A stretch of 64,000 bases of DNA from CALBPI01 sp038529355 (GTDB taxonomy: Bacteria > Pseudomonadota > Gammaproteobacteria > Steroidobacterales > Woeseiaceae), in contig JBCBDU010000006.1 of assembly GCA_038529355.1 (NCBI GenBank), forward strand, positions 1 through 64,000. Reading direction: 5' to 3'. This document shows, in pieces, positions 1 through 8,644 of the stretch. The notes beneath the pieces were generated by a model, which saw nothing but the letters and a program-made list of their open reading frames with translations, was not told the DNA's origin and searched no databases. Both the position numbers and the translations under genes were made by a program. Each line of letters begins with the position of its first letter. Positions within the stretch are counted from its first letter, which is position 1.

Positions 1-677
1 ACCGGTGCGCTGGGCCATGACAGCAACAAGGCCTCAAGCCTGACCGTTGCAATCGACTGAACCTGCGAATCCAGGCCGGCTACGCGCTGCGCCGCCACGG
101 TCGCGAACCCGAACGCATCCTGATACTCGCCCGCTTCGACCACAACACCGTTGCTGACGCCGGCCGCATACTCTTCAGCCACTTTCGCCATCAGAAAGTC
201 GATGATGGCCATGTCGTTGCCGCCAGCGCGAGTTGCCATATCAGAAAGGTTTTTCTGTGCCGCCTGCAGTTGCGACGTCATCTGCTCGGCCGGAACACCG
301 TCGGCCAGCGCATCAGCAATCGCTGCAAACAAGTCGGCATCAAACCCGATCGCATCGAGCCCTTCGCGCTCGCTCGCATGCGTCTCGGACACAGGGTGCA
401 AAAAATGCTTCGCTGCCATCTCGATTTCGCCGGCGCGATACAGCGCAAGCCCTGCTTCCACATGCCCGGCCATGAATGCAACCCGCTGCGGCAGACTAAG
501 CGGCGGATCATCGACTACCACCACCTCCGGAACAGCAGGCACGGGTGCTGGCTGCGTTTGCTGCAGATCATCGGTCGTGTTCGTCTGCGCCGTATCGGTT
601 GCTGGCGGCTTTTCGCCACAGCCGATCAGCAACGTTGATCCTATAGCGAGCCAAAAGAGTCTTGAAACGTTACCCAC
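1..677 (-). CDS. Putative lipoprotein, C-terminus beyond window edge
   Basis: About 225 codons are visible and the frame stays open to the window edge. I chose the GTG at 677 because an AGAGGTG ribosome site lies just upstream. The first 20 residues form a lipoprotein signal ending LLIGC, so the mature protein should be lipid-anchored at Cys20. A Thr/Gln/Pro-rich linker follows (about residues 25-55), then an Ala/Glu-rich, probably helical domain with a stretch HVEAGLALYRAGEIEMAAKH. I do not recognise the family. The reverse strand of this gene creates a long false N-terminal extension of the downstream mutase. Being lipid-anchored, it acts in the envelope; its role is unknown. Confidence 0.72.
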   Translation of the reverse strand, partial: MGNVSRLFWLAIGSTLLIGCGEKPPATDTAQTNTTDDLQQTQPAPVPAVPEVVVVDDPPLSLPQRVAFMAGHVEAGLALYRAGEIEMAAKHFLHPVSETHASEREGLDAIGFDADLFAAIADALADGVPAEQMTSQLQAAQKNLSDMATRAGGNDMAIIDFLMAKVAEEYAAGVSNGVVVEAGEYQDAFGFATVAAQRVAGLDSQVQSIATVRLEALLLSWPSAP

Positions 678-924
678 GGAAAGCACCTCTGAAAGCGTTG
701 GCGAGTCCCGCAACTGCACGATCGCGTGGCGCAAGACTCGAACAGACGCTGTTTTGCCTGCTGGTACGATATCAAGCCGCGAATGGCGTTGCCAAACCTG
801 GTGCATACCATTGTGCGCCGTGTTCGGGCGAAATCACGTGCATTCGTCAAAGTATTCACACAAGCGTTATGCTAGGCGCCGCGCAACCACGAACCGGCTG
901 CCAGCAGCTAATGACGGGGACATC

Positions 925-2661
925 ATGGCAGAAGTAAACAGTTTGCACGCCACCGTGCAGCACTGGATCGAGCGAGATCCAGACCCACAGTCGCGTACGG
1001 AACTGACCGAATTCTTGCAGCGGCGCGACAATGATGAGCTCCAACGGCGCTTTGGCGGTCGCTTGCAATTCGGCACGGCGGGGCTGCGCGGCATTGTTGG
1101 CGCCGGGCCGATGCGAATGAACCGACTGGTCGTTCGCGAAACTTCAGCGGGGTTAGGCGACTATGTGTTGCAAAGCGTCACCGGCGCTGCCGAGCGCGGC
1201 ATTGTGATCGCCTACGACGCACGCCCTGATTCGCGTCAGTTTGCCGAAGATGCCGCGTGCGTATTCATGGGTCTGGGAATAGCGGTACATCTCACTGAAA
1301 ATGCCCAGCCGACGCCGGTCGGCGCTTACGCCGTGACCAAGCTCAACGCCGCGGCCGGCATTGTTGTCACCGCCAGCCATAACCCGCCGCAATACAATGG
1401 CTACAAAGTGTATTGGGAAAATGGCGCACAAATTATTCCACCGCATGACAGCGCCATCGCCGCCTGCATCGGCACAGCCGCGCAGCAGACATTGCCGTGG
1501 ATGACGCTCGAGGCAGGTATCGCTGCCCACAAACTACACTGGCTGGATGCGACTTTCGTCGATGGCTACCAACAACGTGTACTCGATTACATAGGCAAGT
1601 GGCGAGCGACGGCGCAGCCACCAATCACCATCGCCTACACGGCGCTCCACGGTGTCGGCGCCCAACTTGCGCACCGACTGGCGGCGCACGCGGACATTGG
1701 CATGCTGCACAGCGTTGCGGCGCAAGAAACACCGGACGGCAGTTTTCCAACCGTCGCATTCCCCAATCCAGAAGAGCCCGGGGCGATGGATGCGGTCATT
1801 GCACTTGCGCAGCAAGAGCATGCAACGCTTGCGTGCGCAAACGATCCCGATGCTGATCGTCTGGCCGTCGCCGCGCGCACCGCGACAGGCGACTACCGAA
1901 TGCTCTCGGGAGACCAGATTGGCGTGCTGCTCGGACACTACTGCCTGAGCAAGACGGACGCAGCGCAACAAATCGTCTGTGCATCGATTGTGTCATCGCG
2001 TCTGCTGGGTCGCATCGCTCGCGCGGCAGGTGCAACCTACTTCGAGACACTGACGGGGTTCAAATGGCTCAGCAATGTGGCCCTGCAACATCAAAACAAC
2101 AGCCGGCAGTTTCTGTTCGCGTACGAAGAAGCGCTGGGCTACGCGCTCGGGCAATTAGTCCGTGACAAAGACGGCTTATCCGCGCTGGTGCTGTTCTGCC
2201 AGATGACTGCAGAACTTGCAGCGCAAGATAGGACCGTTTTCGATCAACTGGCATCGCTGTATCAACAGCACGGATTGTTTCTGACCCATCAACACAGCAT
2301 TAAAACTGGCATCGACCAGGCGTCCATCACCGAGCAGCTGCGCCGTGCGCCGCTGGCGACCATCGGCGGGCATGCAGTTATCGAGACTCGGGATCTGCTG
2401 CAGGGTTTGCGCACAAACGCTGCCGGTGAACAGACACCGATTGACGGTCACCCAACGGATACGATCATTTATGTGCTGGATGGCGATGCACGCATCATCG
2501 TACGACCGTCCGGCACTGAACCGAAAACCAAGTGCTACTACGAAGTGGTTGGCGACATGCAGACCGCCGCTGACCCGGACGCGGCGTTAGCCGCTGCAGA
2601 GCAGCAGTTGGATCGTCTGGTCACAGCACATCAGTCCGAATTGCAGATGCTGCTCGAATAG
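925..2661 (+). CDS. Phospho-sugar mutase (phosphoglucomutase/phosphomannomutase superfamily)
   Basis: 578 residues, the usual length of the long PgcA/PGM2-like alpha-D-phosphohexomutases. They move phosphate between C1 and C6 (or C1 and C5) of a sugar, feeding nucleotide-sugar or glycogen metabolism in the cytoplasm. All four active-site loops are visible in order: the phosphoserine loop TASHNP near residue 150, the Mg-binding loop DPDADR near 307, the sugar loop EEALGYA near 401 and the phosphate loop PSGTEPKTK near 528. The start is the ATG at 925, where homologous sequence begins. The frame is open far upstream, but that part is antisense to the lipoprotein gene. The exact sugar cannot be told from sequence. 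Confidence 0.93.
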   Translation: MAEVNSLHATVQHWIERDPDPQSRTELTEFLQRRDNDELQRRFGGRLQFGTAGLRGIVGAGPMRMNRLVVRETSAGLGDYVLQSVTGAAERGIVIAYDARPDSRQFAEDAACVFMGLGIAVHLTENAQPTPVGAYAVTKLNAAAGIVVTASHNPPQYNGYKVYWENGAQIIPPHDSAIAACIGTAAQQTLPWMTLEAGIAAHKLHWLDATFVDGYQQRVLDYIGKWRATAQPPITIAYTALHGVGAQLAHRLAAHADIGMLHSVAAQETPDGSFPTVAFPNPEEPGAMDAVIALAQQEHATLACANDPDADRLAVAARTATGDYRMLSGDQIGVLLGHYCLSKTDAAQQIVCASIVSSRLLGRIARAAGATYFETLTGFKWLSNVALQHQNNSRQFLFAYEEALGYALGQLVRDKDGLSALVLFCQMTAELAAQDRTVFDQLASLYQQHGLFLTHQHSIKTGIDQASITEQLRRAPLATIGGHAVIETRDLLQGLRTNAAGEQTPIDGHPTDTIIYVLDGDARIIVRPSGTEPKTKCYYEVVGDMQTAADPDAALAAAEQQLDRLVTAHQSELQMLLE

Positions 2662-2809
2662 ACCCACATCGTGAGTGGCTCATGCCCACCAACCGGGGGC
2701 ACCAGCCGCTGTTGCACCTCGTGCAAAGATCTGGCAATCGGCGCTGCGTAATGCGCACCGCTGCTGTATTCTCAACGGCTAGTCTACCAATGAATTGAGG
2801 AGCGACCAC

Positions 2810-3202
2810 ATGCTGAGCCATATCATGATCGGAGCTAACGACATCGAAAAATCGCGTGCGTTCTACACCGCCGTTTTGTCCGTACTGGGTGCGCGTGAGC
2901 CTATTGAGAATATCAATGCGACCGGGCAAACACGCCTGTTCTATATCCACGACGGCTCAACGTTCAGCATTTCTGAACCGATCAATGGCGATCCTGTCAC
3001 CGTTGCGAACGGTTCAACCATCGGGTTTGCTTGCGACTCTCCGGAGCAAGTGCAACAACTGCACGATGCAGCCATTGCCAACGGCGGCACCAGTATCGAA
3101 GACGCGCCGGGGCCTCGTGAAGGCTCTATGGGCTTGATGTACTTGTGCTACTTCCAGGATCCCGACGGTCACAAGATCTGCGGCATACACCGACCGAAAT
3201 AG
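2810..3202 (+). CDS. VOC family protein (glyoxalase/bleomycin-resistance fold)
   Basis: 130 residues, a single vicinal-oxygen-chelate domain. The N terminus MLSHIMIGANDIEKSRAFY matches the first beta-alpha-beta unit, and the end has the typical FQDPDGHKICGIHRP strand that supplies a late metal ligand in this superfamily. The ATG at 2810 follows a good GAGGAG ribosome site; an upstream TTG at 2795 is less likely. Substrates in this superfamily range from methylglyoxal adducts to antibiotics and catechols, so no reaction is assigned. It stands alone, converging on the acyltransferase gene downstream. Confidence 0.88.
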   Translation: MLSHIMIGANDIEKSRAFYTAVLSVLGAREPIENINATGQTRLFYIHDGSTFSISEPINGDPVTVANGSTIGFACDSPEQVQQLHDAAIANGGTSIEDAPGPREGSMGLMYLCYFQDPDGHKICGIHRPK

Positions 3203-3222
3203 CAGCGACAATCAGCGCACAG

Positions 3223-4932
3223 CTACTGTTGCAAATAGCGTTTGCGCTTGCTGGCAGGGATCGCCGCAAGCTCAACGCTGAGTAACAAGCCCGCTGTGTC
3301 TGCGAAATGGCGATCAATACCCGCGGCATGAAATTGCGCACCGAGACCTGCGTAGTGGCGCAGTAGAACGGGCACACCTTTGCTGTCCGCCTCACGCGCA
3401 CTGACCAAAGCGTTCAACAGCTTCAGATCAACTCGATGACGCCGGCGAAAGCGCTGCCATTCAGCGCCCAGTGCTGTCGACAGCGGCTCGTTAGCACGCA
3501 CAGTGGCATCCGGTTCGATCAGCGCATCGCACATCATCGCAATCGACGCTGGCTCGTATTGCCGGCTCAGCGATACAGTGCCGTAGAGCGTGCCGTACTG
3601 CGGGTGCGCGCGCAGGAAGCCGCCAATGCCTTTCCACAACAGATCGAGCGCATGTCTTGAGCGCTGGAACTCAGGTGTAATGAACGAACGACCAAGCTCG
3701 AGCGCCGGCGGTCGAGATGCGAAAAACGCCGTATCGAACGAGAACATACGCTCGAGATAGCTACCGGAGGCCTTCATCTGATCACGCCGCCCAATCCGAT
3801 AGGCACCCACTAGCGCCCGCGACGGCCGATGCCAGCAAAACAAATGATCATAACGATCATCAAAGGTGTCACCATCGAACGGCTCGCCGCTGCCCTCATC
3901 GAACAACCGGAACGTGCGCTCGCGCTCGCGCGTGATGTCTGCCACCAAAGCAGGCAGTTGCTCGCGGCGGCCAAATGCGACGACAAATTCATCGCTATCG
4001 AGCACACACTGCGAACCTGGCAAAGCTGCGATCTGTTGTTCAATGTCAGCGCGCGAACCTGCGGCACCCAACGGTGCTTGTTGCGCCGTCGCAAGCTCAG
4101 ACTTGCCGGCTACTAGCGTTGCACTGGACAATCGCACAACGTCAGTCAGCGCGTCAGCATTGAGCGCTTTGAATGTTGCGGGATCGAACGCGCGGCCAAT
4201 TTGCACGGTCAGGTTACGGTCGCGCGTTTTCATTAGTTCGCGCGCCAACATCAACAGTCGAAAGCGATACCAGACTGAACCCAGGCGGTAGAACAGCGGA
4301 CTGTTCTTGCCAGTAAAGCGCACCGGCAAGATTTGCGCACCCGTTTTGCGCGCAAGCGTTGCGACAGACCGGCTCCAGGGCGCATCAGCAATTTCACCCA
4401 GATCGGGTTGAAAAAAAGAGGTGCGACCGGCCGGAAACACGACCAGTACGCCACCGCTGCGCAGCTGTTTGAGACTGTCACGGAACCCGCGCCTGTTCGC
4501 CGGATCGCTCGCATCCAACGGGTTAACGAACAGGAAGTGTCCGCTGAGCTCGCGGAACAAACGCAGGGCGACATTCGCCATGATTTTGAAGTCCGGTCGC
4601 AAACGGGCGATCAGGTGCACCATCACGAGACCTTCGATGCCCCCGTGCGGATGATTGGCAACGACAATCACCGGGCCGTTCGATGGCAATCGATCAGCCA
4701 TGTGCGGTGCATCTTCGACAGTCACGCCGAGCGCCTGCAGCGCATTGCTCGCGAAGTCCTGCGCTGGCAAGTCAGCGAGTGCGTTGCGCTGATAGAAACT
4801 ATCCAGATGATGAATGCCGAAAACCCGGTCAATGAGCGGCGCAAAACGATGCAGCCGCTTGCCGAGCGGCGTATCTGTACTGACAATCGAGCGCAGTGAG
4901 ATTTTGTAGGTCTGCGGTGGTATTGCGCTCAT
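3223..4932 (-). CDS. Bifunctional acyltransferase, OlsF-like (PlsC-type domain plus GNAT-type acyl-ACP domain)
   Basis: 569 residues with two domains. Residues about 45-285 form a lysophospholipid-acyltransferase domain of the hemolysin type, with NHPHGGIEG near residue 92 and VVFPAGRTSFF near 165. Residues about 310-540 resemble the OlsB/hemolysin GNAT-like N-acyltransferase (ITRERERTFRLFDEG, then LELGRSFI). This arrangement is known from OlsF, which makes ornithine lipids by N-acylating ornithine and then O-acylating the lyso-lipid. Ornithine-lipid synthesis is therefore the best inference, although other acyl-amino-acid lipids are possible. Its ATG overlaps the stop of the upstream membrane-protein gene by 4 bases, so the two are probably translationally coupled. 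Confidence 0.8.
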   Translation of the reverse strand: MSAIPPQTYKISLRSIVSTDTPLGKRLHRFAPLIDRVFGIHHLDSFYQRNALADLPAQDFASNALQALGVTVEDAPHMADRLPSNGPVIVVANHPHGGIEGLVMVHLIARLRPDFKIMANVALRLFRELSGHFLFVNPLDASDPANRRGFRDSLKQLRSGGVLVVFPAGRTSFFQPDLGEIADAPWSRSVATLARKTGAQILPVRFTGKNSPLFYRLGSVWYRFRLLMLARELMKTRDRNLTVQIGRAFDPATFKALNADALTDVVRLSSATLVAGKSELATAQQAPLGAAGSRADIEQQIAALPGSQCVLDSDEFVVAFGRREQLPALVADITRERERTFRLFDEGSGEPFDGDTFDDRYDHLFCWHRPSRALVGAYRIGRRDQMKASGSYLERMFSFDTAFFASRPPALELGRSFITPEFQRSRHALDLLWKGIGGFLRAHPQYGTLYGTVSLSRQYEPASIAMMCDALIEPDATVRANEPLSTALGAEWQRFRRRHRVDLKLLNALVSAREADSKGVPVLLRHYAGLGAQFHAAGIDRHFADTAGLLLSVELAAIPASKRKRYLQQ

Positions 4933-5375
4933 CGTCGTGTGTGCTCCGCTGACCGCTCAGCGCGAGCTAAGCCGAGCGCATAGACCAATGCATACAGAGA
5001 TCCGAACAACCAGCTTGGCAGCACCGTAACCAGCACCTCAGCGGTACCGGCAAGCCAATGCACGCCAAGCGACGAGACGATCAGCAAAGTAAGGGTCGCT
5101 GTTGTACAACGCAGAACGCGCCAGCGCAGCTGCCAGGCGCCGCGAAACAAGCGCTCCACCAGCGATGTCATGCCGGCCGTCACCAGCGCGCTGTACAACC
5201 CTTGTGTTGCGGCTGCCATGGCGATAGCCGACGGCTCATGCAGCCGATTCGCCCACGCCGCCCAAAGCGCATAGAAGACAAACGCGATGCCGGACGCCGC
5301 GAGCGTGCGCGCCTGCGCGGTCCGAAAAACGCCATGCGTCATAGTCCAATCCCGAGACTCAATAGTTATTGTCAT
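4929..5375 (-). CDS. Small integral membrane protein coupled to the acyltransferase gene
   Basis: 148 residues if the ATG at 5375 is used; a second ATG at 5342 gives a protein starting MTHGVFRTAQ. Three or four hydrophobic segments are visible (about residues 27-48, 60-72, 92-112 and 120-137), with Arg-rich loops. I do not recognise the family. It is the first gene of a two-gene unit with the OlsF-like acyltransferase (ATGA overlap), so a membrane-lipid role is a reasonable guess but only from context. Confidence 0.7.
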   Translation of the reverse strand: MTITIESRDWTMTHGVFRTAQARTLAASGIAFVFYALWAAWANRLHEPSAIAMAAATQGLYSALVTAGMTSLVERLFRGAWQLRWRVLRCTTATLTLLIVSSLGVHWLAGTAEVLVTVLPSWLFGSLYALVYALGLARAERSAEHTRR

Positions 5376-5614
5376 AAAACGTCAATTCGCAAATGCCAAT
5401 CTGTGCGCGAATTCGCGCGTTACTGATCAGACCGGCGGGTCGCGGCAAATATTGCAGACAGGCCATACCCAGCAGTGTTCTTGCTTCTAACGCATCTGAC
5501 ATCGGATCACTTGTCGCGGCAGCATCAGCTGTTGGATCATTGGGCAGCGAAAACAACTGCCGGCGGAAGCGGGGCCCCGCCGCCTGTTGCGATCCGCGCC
5601 CTGTTGCAACCAAA

Positions 5615-6277
5615 ATGTCCGGACCGCCGCCCATGCAAACACCCCTGCTGAACAACCATCACTGGCGTTGGCTCATCGTCGCAGTTGGCTGTGTACCCAT
5701 TGTTACGGTCAACATGAATTTCTTGCTATCGGCTGCCGCCCGATTGATTCCGGATTGTTTTGTCTACATCGACGGCTGCACATCTATCAGCGCAACCGGC
5801 CGCTACGGCGTCAGTTATTATTTGTTTAAGGCGTTCATGCTGCCGCAGGCGATATTGCTAGTCGTCTTCTGGCGCAACCTGAACGCGAGGCTTCTCGCGA
5901 CCGATGGCCACAACGTGATGCTTAGCGCCGGCATCACCGGGGCCTTATTCCTTGTCCTGTACACGATCTTTCTTGGCTCCGACGGTGATCTATACCGAAT
6001 GCTGCGCCGCTACGGCGTCTTCGTATTCTTTTTGGGCACGCTGATCGCGCAAATCGCCGCCACCCGACGTCTGGCAAAACACGGTCTAACAGCATCGGTA
6101 CGCGCGCAATGGTTTTTGCTTATATTGATGGGCTGCCTGGCGCTCGCCGAGGTTCCGCTAGGTAGTTTCGGCGTGCAGGATAACCGGGCGGAGAATCTCA
6201 TCGAGTGGAACTTCTCACTGCTAATGCAACTGTGGTTTGTGACATGGCTGTTCGTCAGGCGCGCGCCGAGCCGCTAG
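5615..6277 (+). CDS. Six-helix membrane protein, possibly Frag1/DRAM/Sfk1-like
   Basis: 220 residues from the ATG at 5615 (an alternative ATG is at 5633). The frame is open upstream to 5393, but the added residues are Arg/Ala-rich and look non-coding. Hydrophobic segments lie at about residues 20-42, 65-85, 97-117, 127-147, 160-180 and 195-213. The pattern of an early DGCTSISATGRYG loop after helix 1 and a late NLIEW before the last helix recalls the Frag1/DRAM/Sfk1 family. That is a resemblance from memory, not a search result. It is divergent from the 4929-5375 gene. Confidence 0.72.
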   Translation: MSGPPPMQTPLLNNHHWRWLIVAVGCVPIVTVNMNFLLSAAARLIPDCFVYIDGCTSISATGRYGVSYYLFKAFMLPQAILLVVFWRNLNARLLATDGHNVMLSAGITGALFLVLYTIFLGSDGDLYRMLRRYGVFVFFLGTLIAQIAATRRLAKHGLTASVRAQWFLLILMGCLALAEVPLGSFGVQDNRAENLIEWNFSLLMQLWFVTWLFVRRAPSR

Positions 6278-6422
6278 CAAAGGCGTGCTGTGTCACAGCA
6301 ACGCAAACGATCTCGCGACGCGTTCGCTGACGCCCTCTTTGCAACTCAAAAACGCCGGGCGCATCTTTTGGCAACCGCTTGGGCTACCATCGAGCTGTTT
6401 CAAAGCGCACAGGAGTTGCAGC

Positions 6423-6914
6423 ATGAGTACCATCCAACGCGTCGCGTTAGCCAACGACACGCTACTTGCGCGCTATCAATCACGTGGCTACGTCGACTGC
6501 TTCGAAGCGCACGTTGCGCGAGAATGCACGTTGGCAACGTTCGTGACAGCGTTCTACACAACGCGCCTGTTCAAGTTGGAGCGACTGATACTGCGCATCG
6601 CGTTGGCACGCCCTTCGACTGACGACGATGCCAGCCGCATCGCCACCGGACTATCGGACACGTTTGCCGCATGGCATGTCGAAGCACGCGAGCAATCCGA
6701 ACTTCTGCTGTGTGATCTCAGCGGCAGAACACGTTCATGGTTTGCCGTTTTCCCGTCAACGAGCACCACGCGTTTGTGCTTCGGTTCTGCTGTCGTTGCA
6801 AAGAACAGCAATGGCACGATCGGCATTGCTGGTAGCGCGCCAGTGCTTGGCGTGCATCAGCTTTACTCCCGGGCGCTGCTGCGCGCTGCGCTCAAACGTT
6901 TGAATCGTGCGTAG
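6423..6914 (+). CDS. Hypothetical protein, 163 aa
   Basis: The start is the ATG at 6423, preceded by AGGAG with good spacing. Earlier in-frame codons (from 6285) lack homology-like composition and a ribosome site. There is no signal peptide or membrane segment, so it is probably cytoplasmic. The C-terminal half alternates short hydrophobic strands (SWFAVFPSTSTTRLCFGSA) with helix, ending in a helix LYSRALLRAALKRL. I do not recognise the family. It stands alone between two unrelated genes. Confidence 0.7.
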   Translation: MSTIQRVALANDTLLARYQSRGYVDCFEAHVARECTLATFVTAFYTTRLFKLERLILRIALARPSTDDDASRIATGLSDTFAAWHVEAREQSELLLCDLSGRTRSWFAVFPSTSTTRLCFGSAVVAKNSNGTIGIAGSAPVLGVHQLYSRALLRAALKRLNRA

Positions 6915-7129
6915 CGTGCGCACAGCGATTGCGCATGCTGGCGTCGCTCATTGCCGTCCCCCGCCCTTCTCAGGCCGATCATCTTCTCGATCGTTCGTTC
7001 GAGTGAGATCTGATAAACATTCGTGACAGCAATGAGTCAGAAAATCTTGAAATGCGTCGTTTAACGCGACACGTCAACCGCACCAGGCACCAGGCACAAT
7101 ACACTGCACCAACCAACGCGAGGAGCCCA

Positions 7130-7711
7130 ATGATGAATCAACAACAATTACGTAATGGTTTTTTGCGGATTTCTATGATGCTGGGCGCGCTACCGTTCGC
7201 AGGTCTCGCCCTTGGTGCGGATACGCAAGACAACAAGCAACTCGCACAAAACTTTTATGAAGATTTGTGGTTCAGTAACAACACCGAACGCTACACGCAC
7301 TATATCGCGGATACCTACGTTGTGCATGATATCGGCGAGCGCAAGAACGTCACGGAAGCGGCAATAGAGCAAAAGGAAATTGCTGACTTTTTTTGGGATA
7401 ACGGCACGATGACTGGCAAGATCGATTTCCAGATCGCACAAGACGATCTGGTTGCCACGCGATGGACTGCACGATTTGAGCCGAACACACTGAAAGGCAA
7501 ATTCCTGATTGGCAAAGGCGACATTCCGATCATCAACGTGTTTCGGTTCAAGGACGGCAAGATCGTGGAAATCTGGAATCACCGTCACGACATCGACACG
7601 CCGCAAACCCTGCAGTACACGATCAAGGGCTTGCTGACCGGTTTGCTAATTGCGCTGATTCCGTTGATTTGGGCGCTAAGGCTGCGACGCCGACTGAAGA
7701 GCGACAGTTAG
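7130..7711 (+). CDS. Exported SnoaL-like (NTF2-fold) protein with C-terminal membrane anchor
   Basis: 193 residues from the ATG at 7130, behind a clear GAGGAG. Residues 1-29 look like a signal peptide (FLRISMMLGALPFAGLALGA). The middle is a SnoaL/NTF2-like cone: an N-terminal helix LAQNFYEDLWF, then YIADTYVVHD and an end strand IVEIWNHRHDID typical of the family. Residues about 163-182 are a hydrophobic helix followed by LRRRLK, so the domain is probably tethered to the inner membrane facing the periplasm. SnoaL folds include cyclases, isomerases and non-enzymatic binding proteins; no substrate is inferred. Confidence 0.82.
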   Translation: MMNQQQLRNGFLRISMMLGALPFAGLALGADTQDNKQLAQNFYEDLWFSNNTERYTHYIADTYVVHDIGERKNVTEAAIEQKEIADFFWDNGTMTGKIDFQIAQDDLVATRWTARFEPNTLKGKFLIGKGDIPIINVFRFKDGKIVEIWNHRHDIDTPQTLQYTIKGLLTGLLIALIPLIWALRLRRRLKSDS

Positions 7712-7862
7712 CGCAGCGACCGTTGCGCCGCTGTTGAACGAAGGTGCGCACTAAGCCCGCGTGACGCCCTCCGAGCAAGCGCCGGTAGCCCTAAAGCGTC
7801 AGGCTAACGCTGTGTTATAGACTTACAGCCATGTTTGGCTACTTTATCTTCGCTGACAGCGC

Positions 7863-8582
7863 ATGAGGGCAACACGACCTGAAGGCTGGCAACCACCGCC
7901 CAAGCCACAGCGCCGCTACTTGCGCTGGTTGATTGTCGCGATCATGGCGTCAATCGTCGTCAGCATTGCATTGGTTTTGCCGCTGCGCTGGTTTGCACCT
8001 GGCACGACGGCATTCATGCTGCGCGATGACAGTGGTCGCGATCCGTTGCTACACGTATGGACACCGTGGGAAGAGATCGGATCGGCAATGCCGCTGGCCG
8101 TTGTCGCTGCCGAAGACCAACGCTTCGCCGATCACTTCGGGCTGGACGTTGATTCCATACAGCAGTCGCTCGATGAGGCCGAGCGCGGCGAAGGGCTGCG
8201 CGGTGCGTCAACGATCACTCAACAGTTGGCGAAAAATCTGTACCTAACGCCGAGCCGCAGTTTCATCCGCAAAGCACTTGAAGCCTATCTTGCCGTGGTC
8301 ATTGAGACTTGCCTGCCCAAGCGCCGCATTCTTGAGTTGTACCTGAATATTATCGAACTGGGCCCTGGCATCTACGGCGTTGGCGCCGCCAGCCAACACT
8401 TCTTTGCCAAATCGGCTAGCGAGCTCAGTGACGCCGAAGCTGCGTTGTTGGCGGCCGTCTTGCCGAACCCGATCCGACTCAAGGTCGACGCACCGTCCGA
8501 CTATGTACGCGAACGCCAGCAGTGGGTGCTCGGTCAGATGCGCAGGCTTCGTAACGAAGCGTGGCTGACCCGTCTGGAATGA
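7863..8582 (+). CDS. mtgA: Monofunctional biosynthetic peptidoglycan transglycosylase
   Basis: 239 residues, the standard MtgA length. It polymerises lipid II into glycan strands at the outer face of the inner membrane (glycosyltransferase family 51). One N-terminal membrane helix lies at about residues 22-42. The catalytic AAEDQRFADHFGLD motif is near residue 82, STITQQLAKNLYL near 118 and RILELYLNIIELGPGIYG near 154. There is no transpeptidase domain, so it is not a class A PBP. It appears monocistronic and converges on the 8645 gene. Confidence 0.95.
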   Translation: MRATRPEGWQPPPKPQRRYLRWLIVAIMASIVVSIALVLPLRWFAPGTTAFMLRDDSGRDPLLHVWTPWEEIGSAMPLAVVAAEDQRFADHFGLDVDSIQQSLDEAERGEGLRGASTITQQLAKNLYLTPSRSFIRKALEAYLAVVIETCLPKRRILELYLNIIELGPGIYGVGAASQHFFAKSASELSDAEAALLAAVLPNPIRLKVDAPSDYVRERQQWVLGQMRRLRNEAWLTRLE

Positions 8583-8644
8583 GTCTCGTTTGCTAACTGG
8601 AAGCCCGGATAGCCGCACAGCACCAACAATGACTAGATCTTGAG

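Noticed and set aside
151..924. Long in-frame N-terminal extension of the phosphosugar mutase
   Set aside because: It is antisense to a lipoprotein gene with a clear GTG start, ribosome site and lipobox, and mutase similarity begins only after 925.
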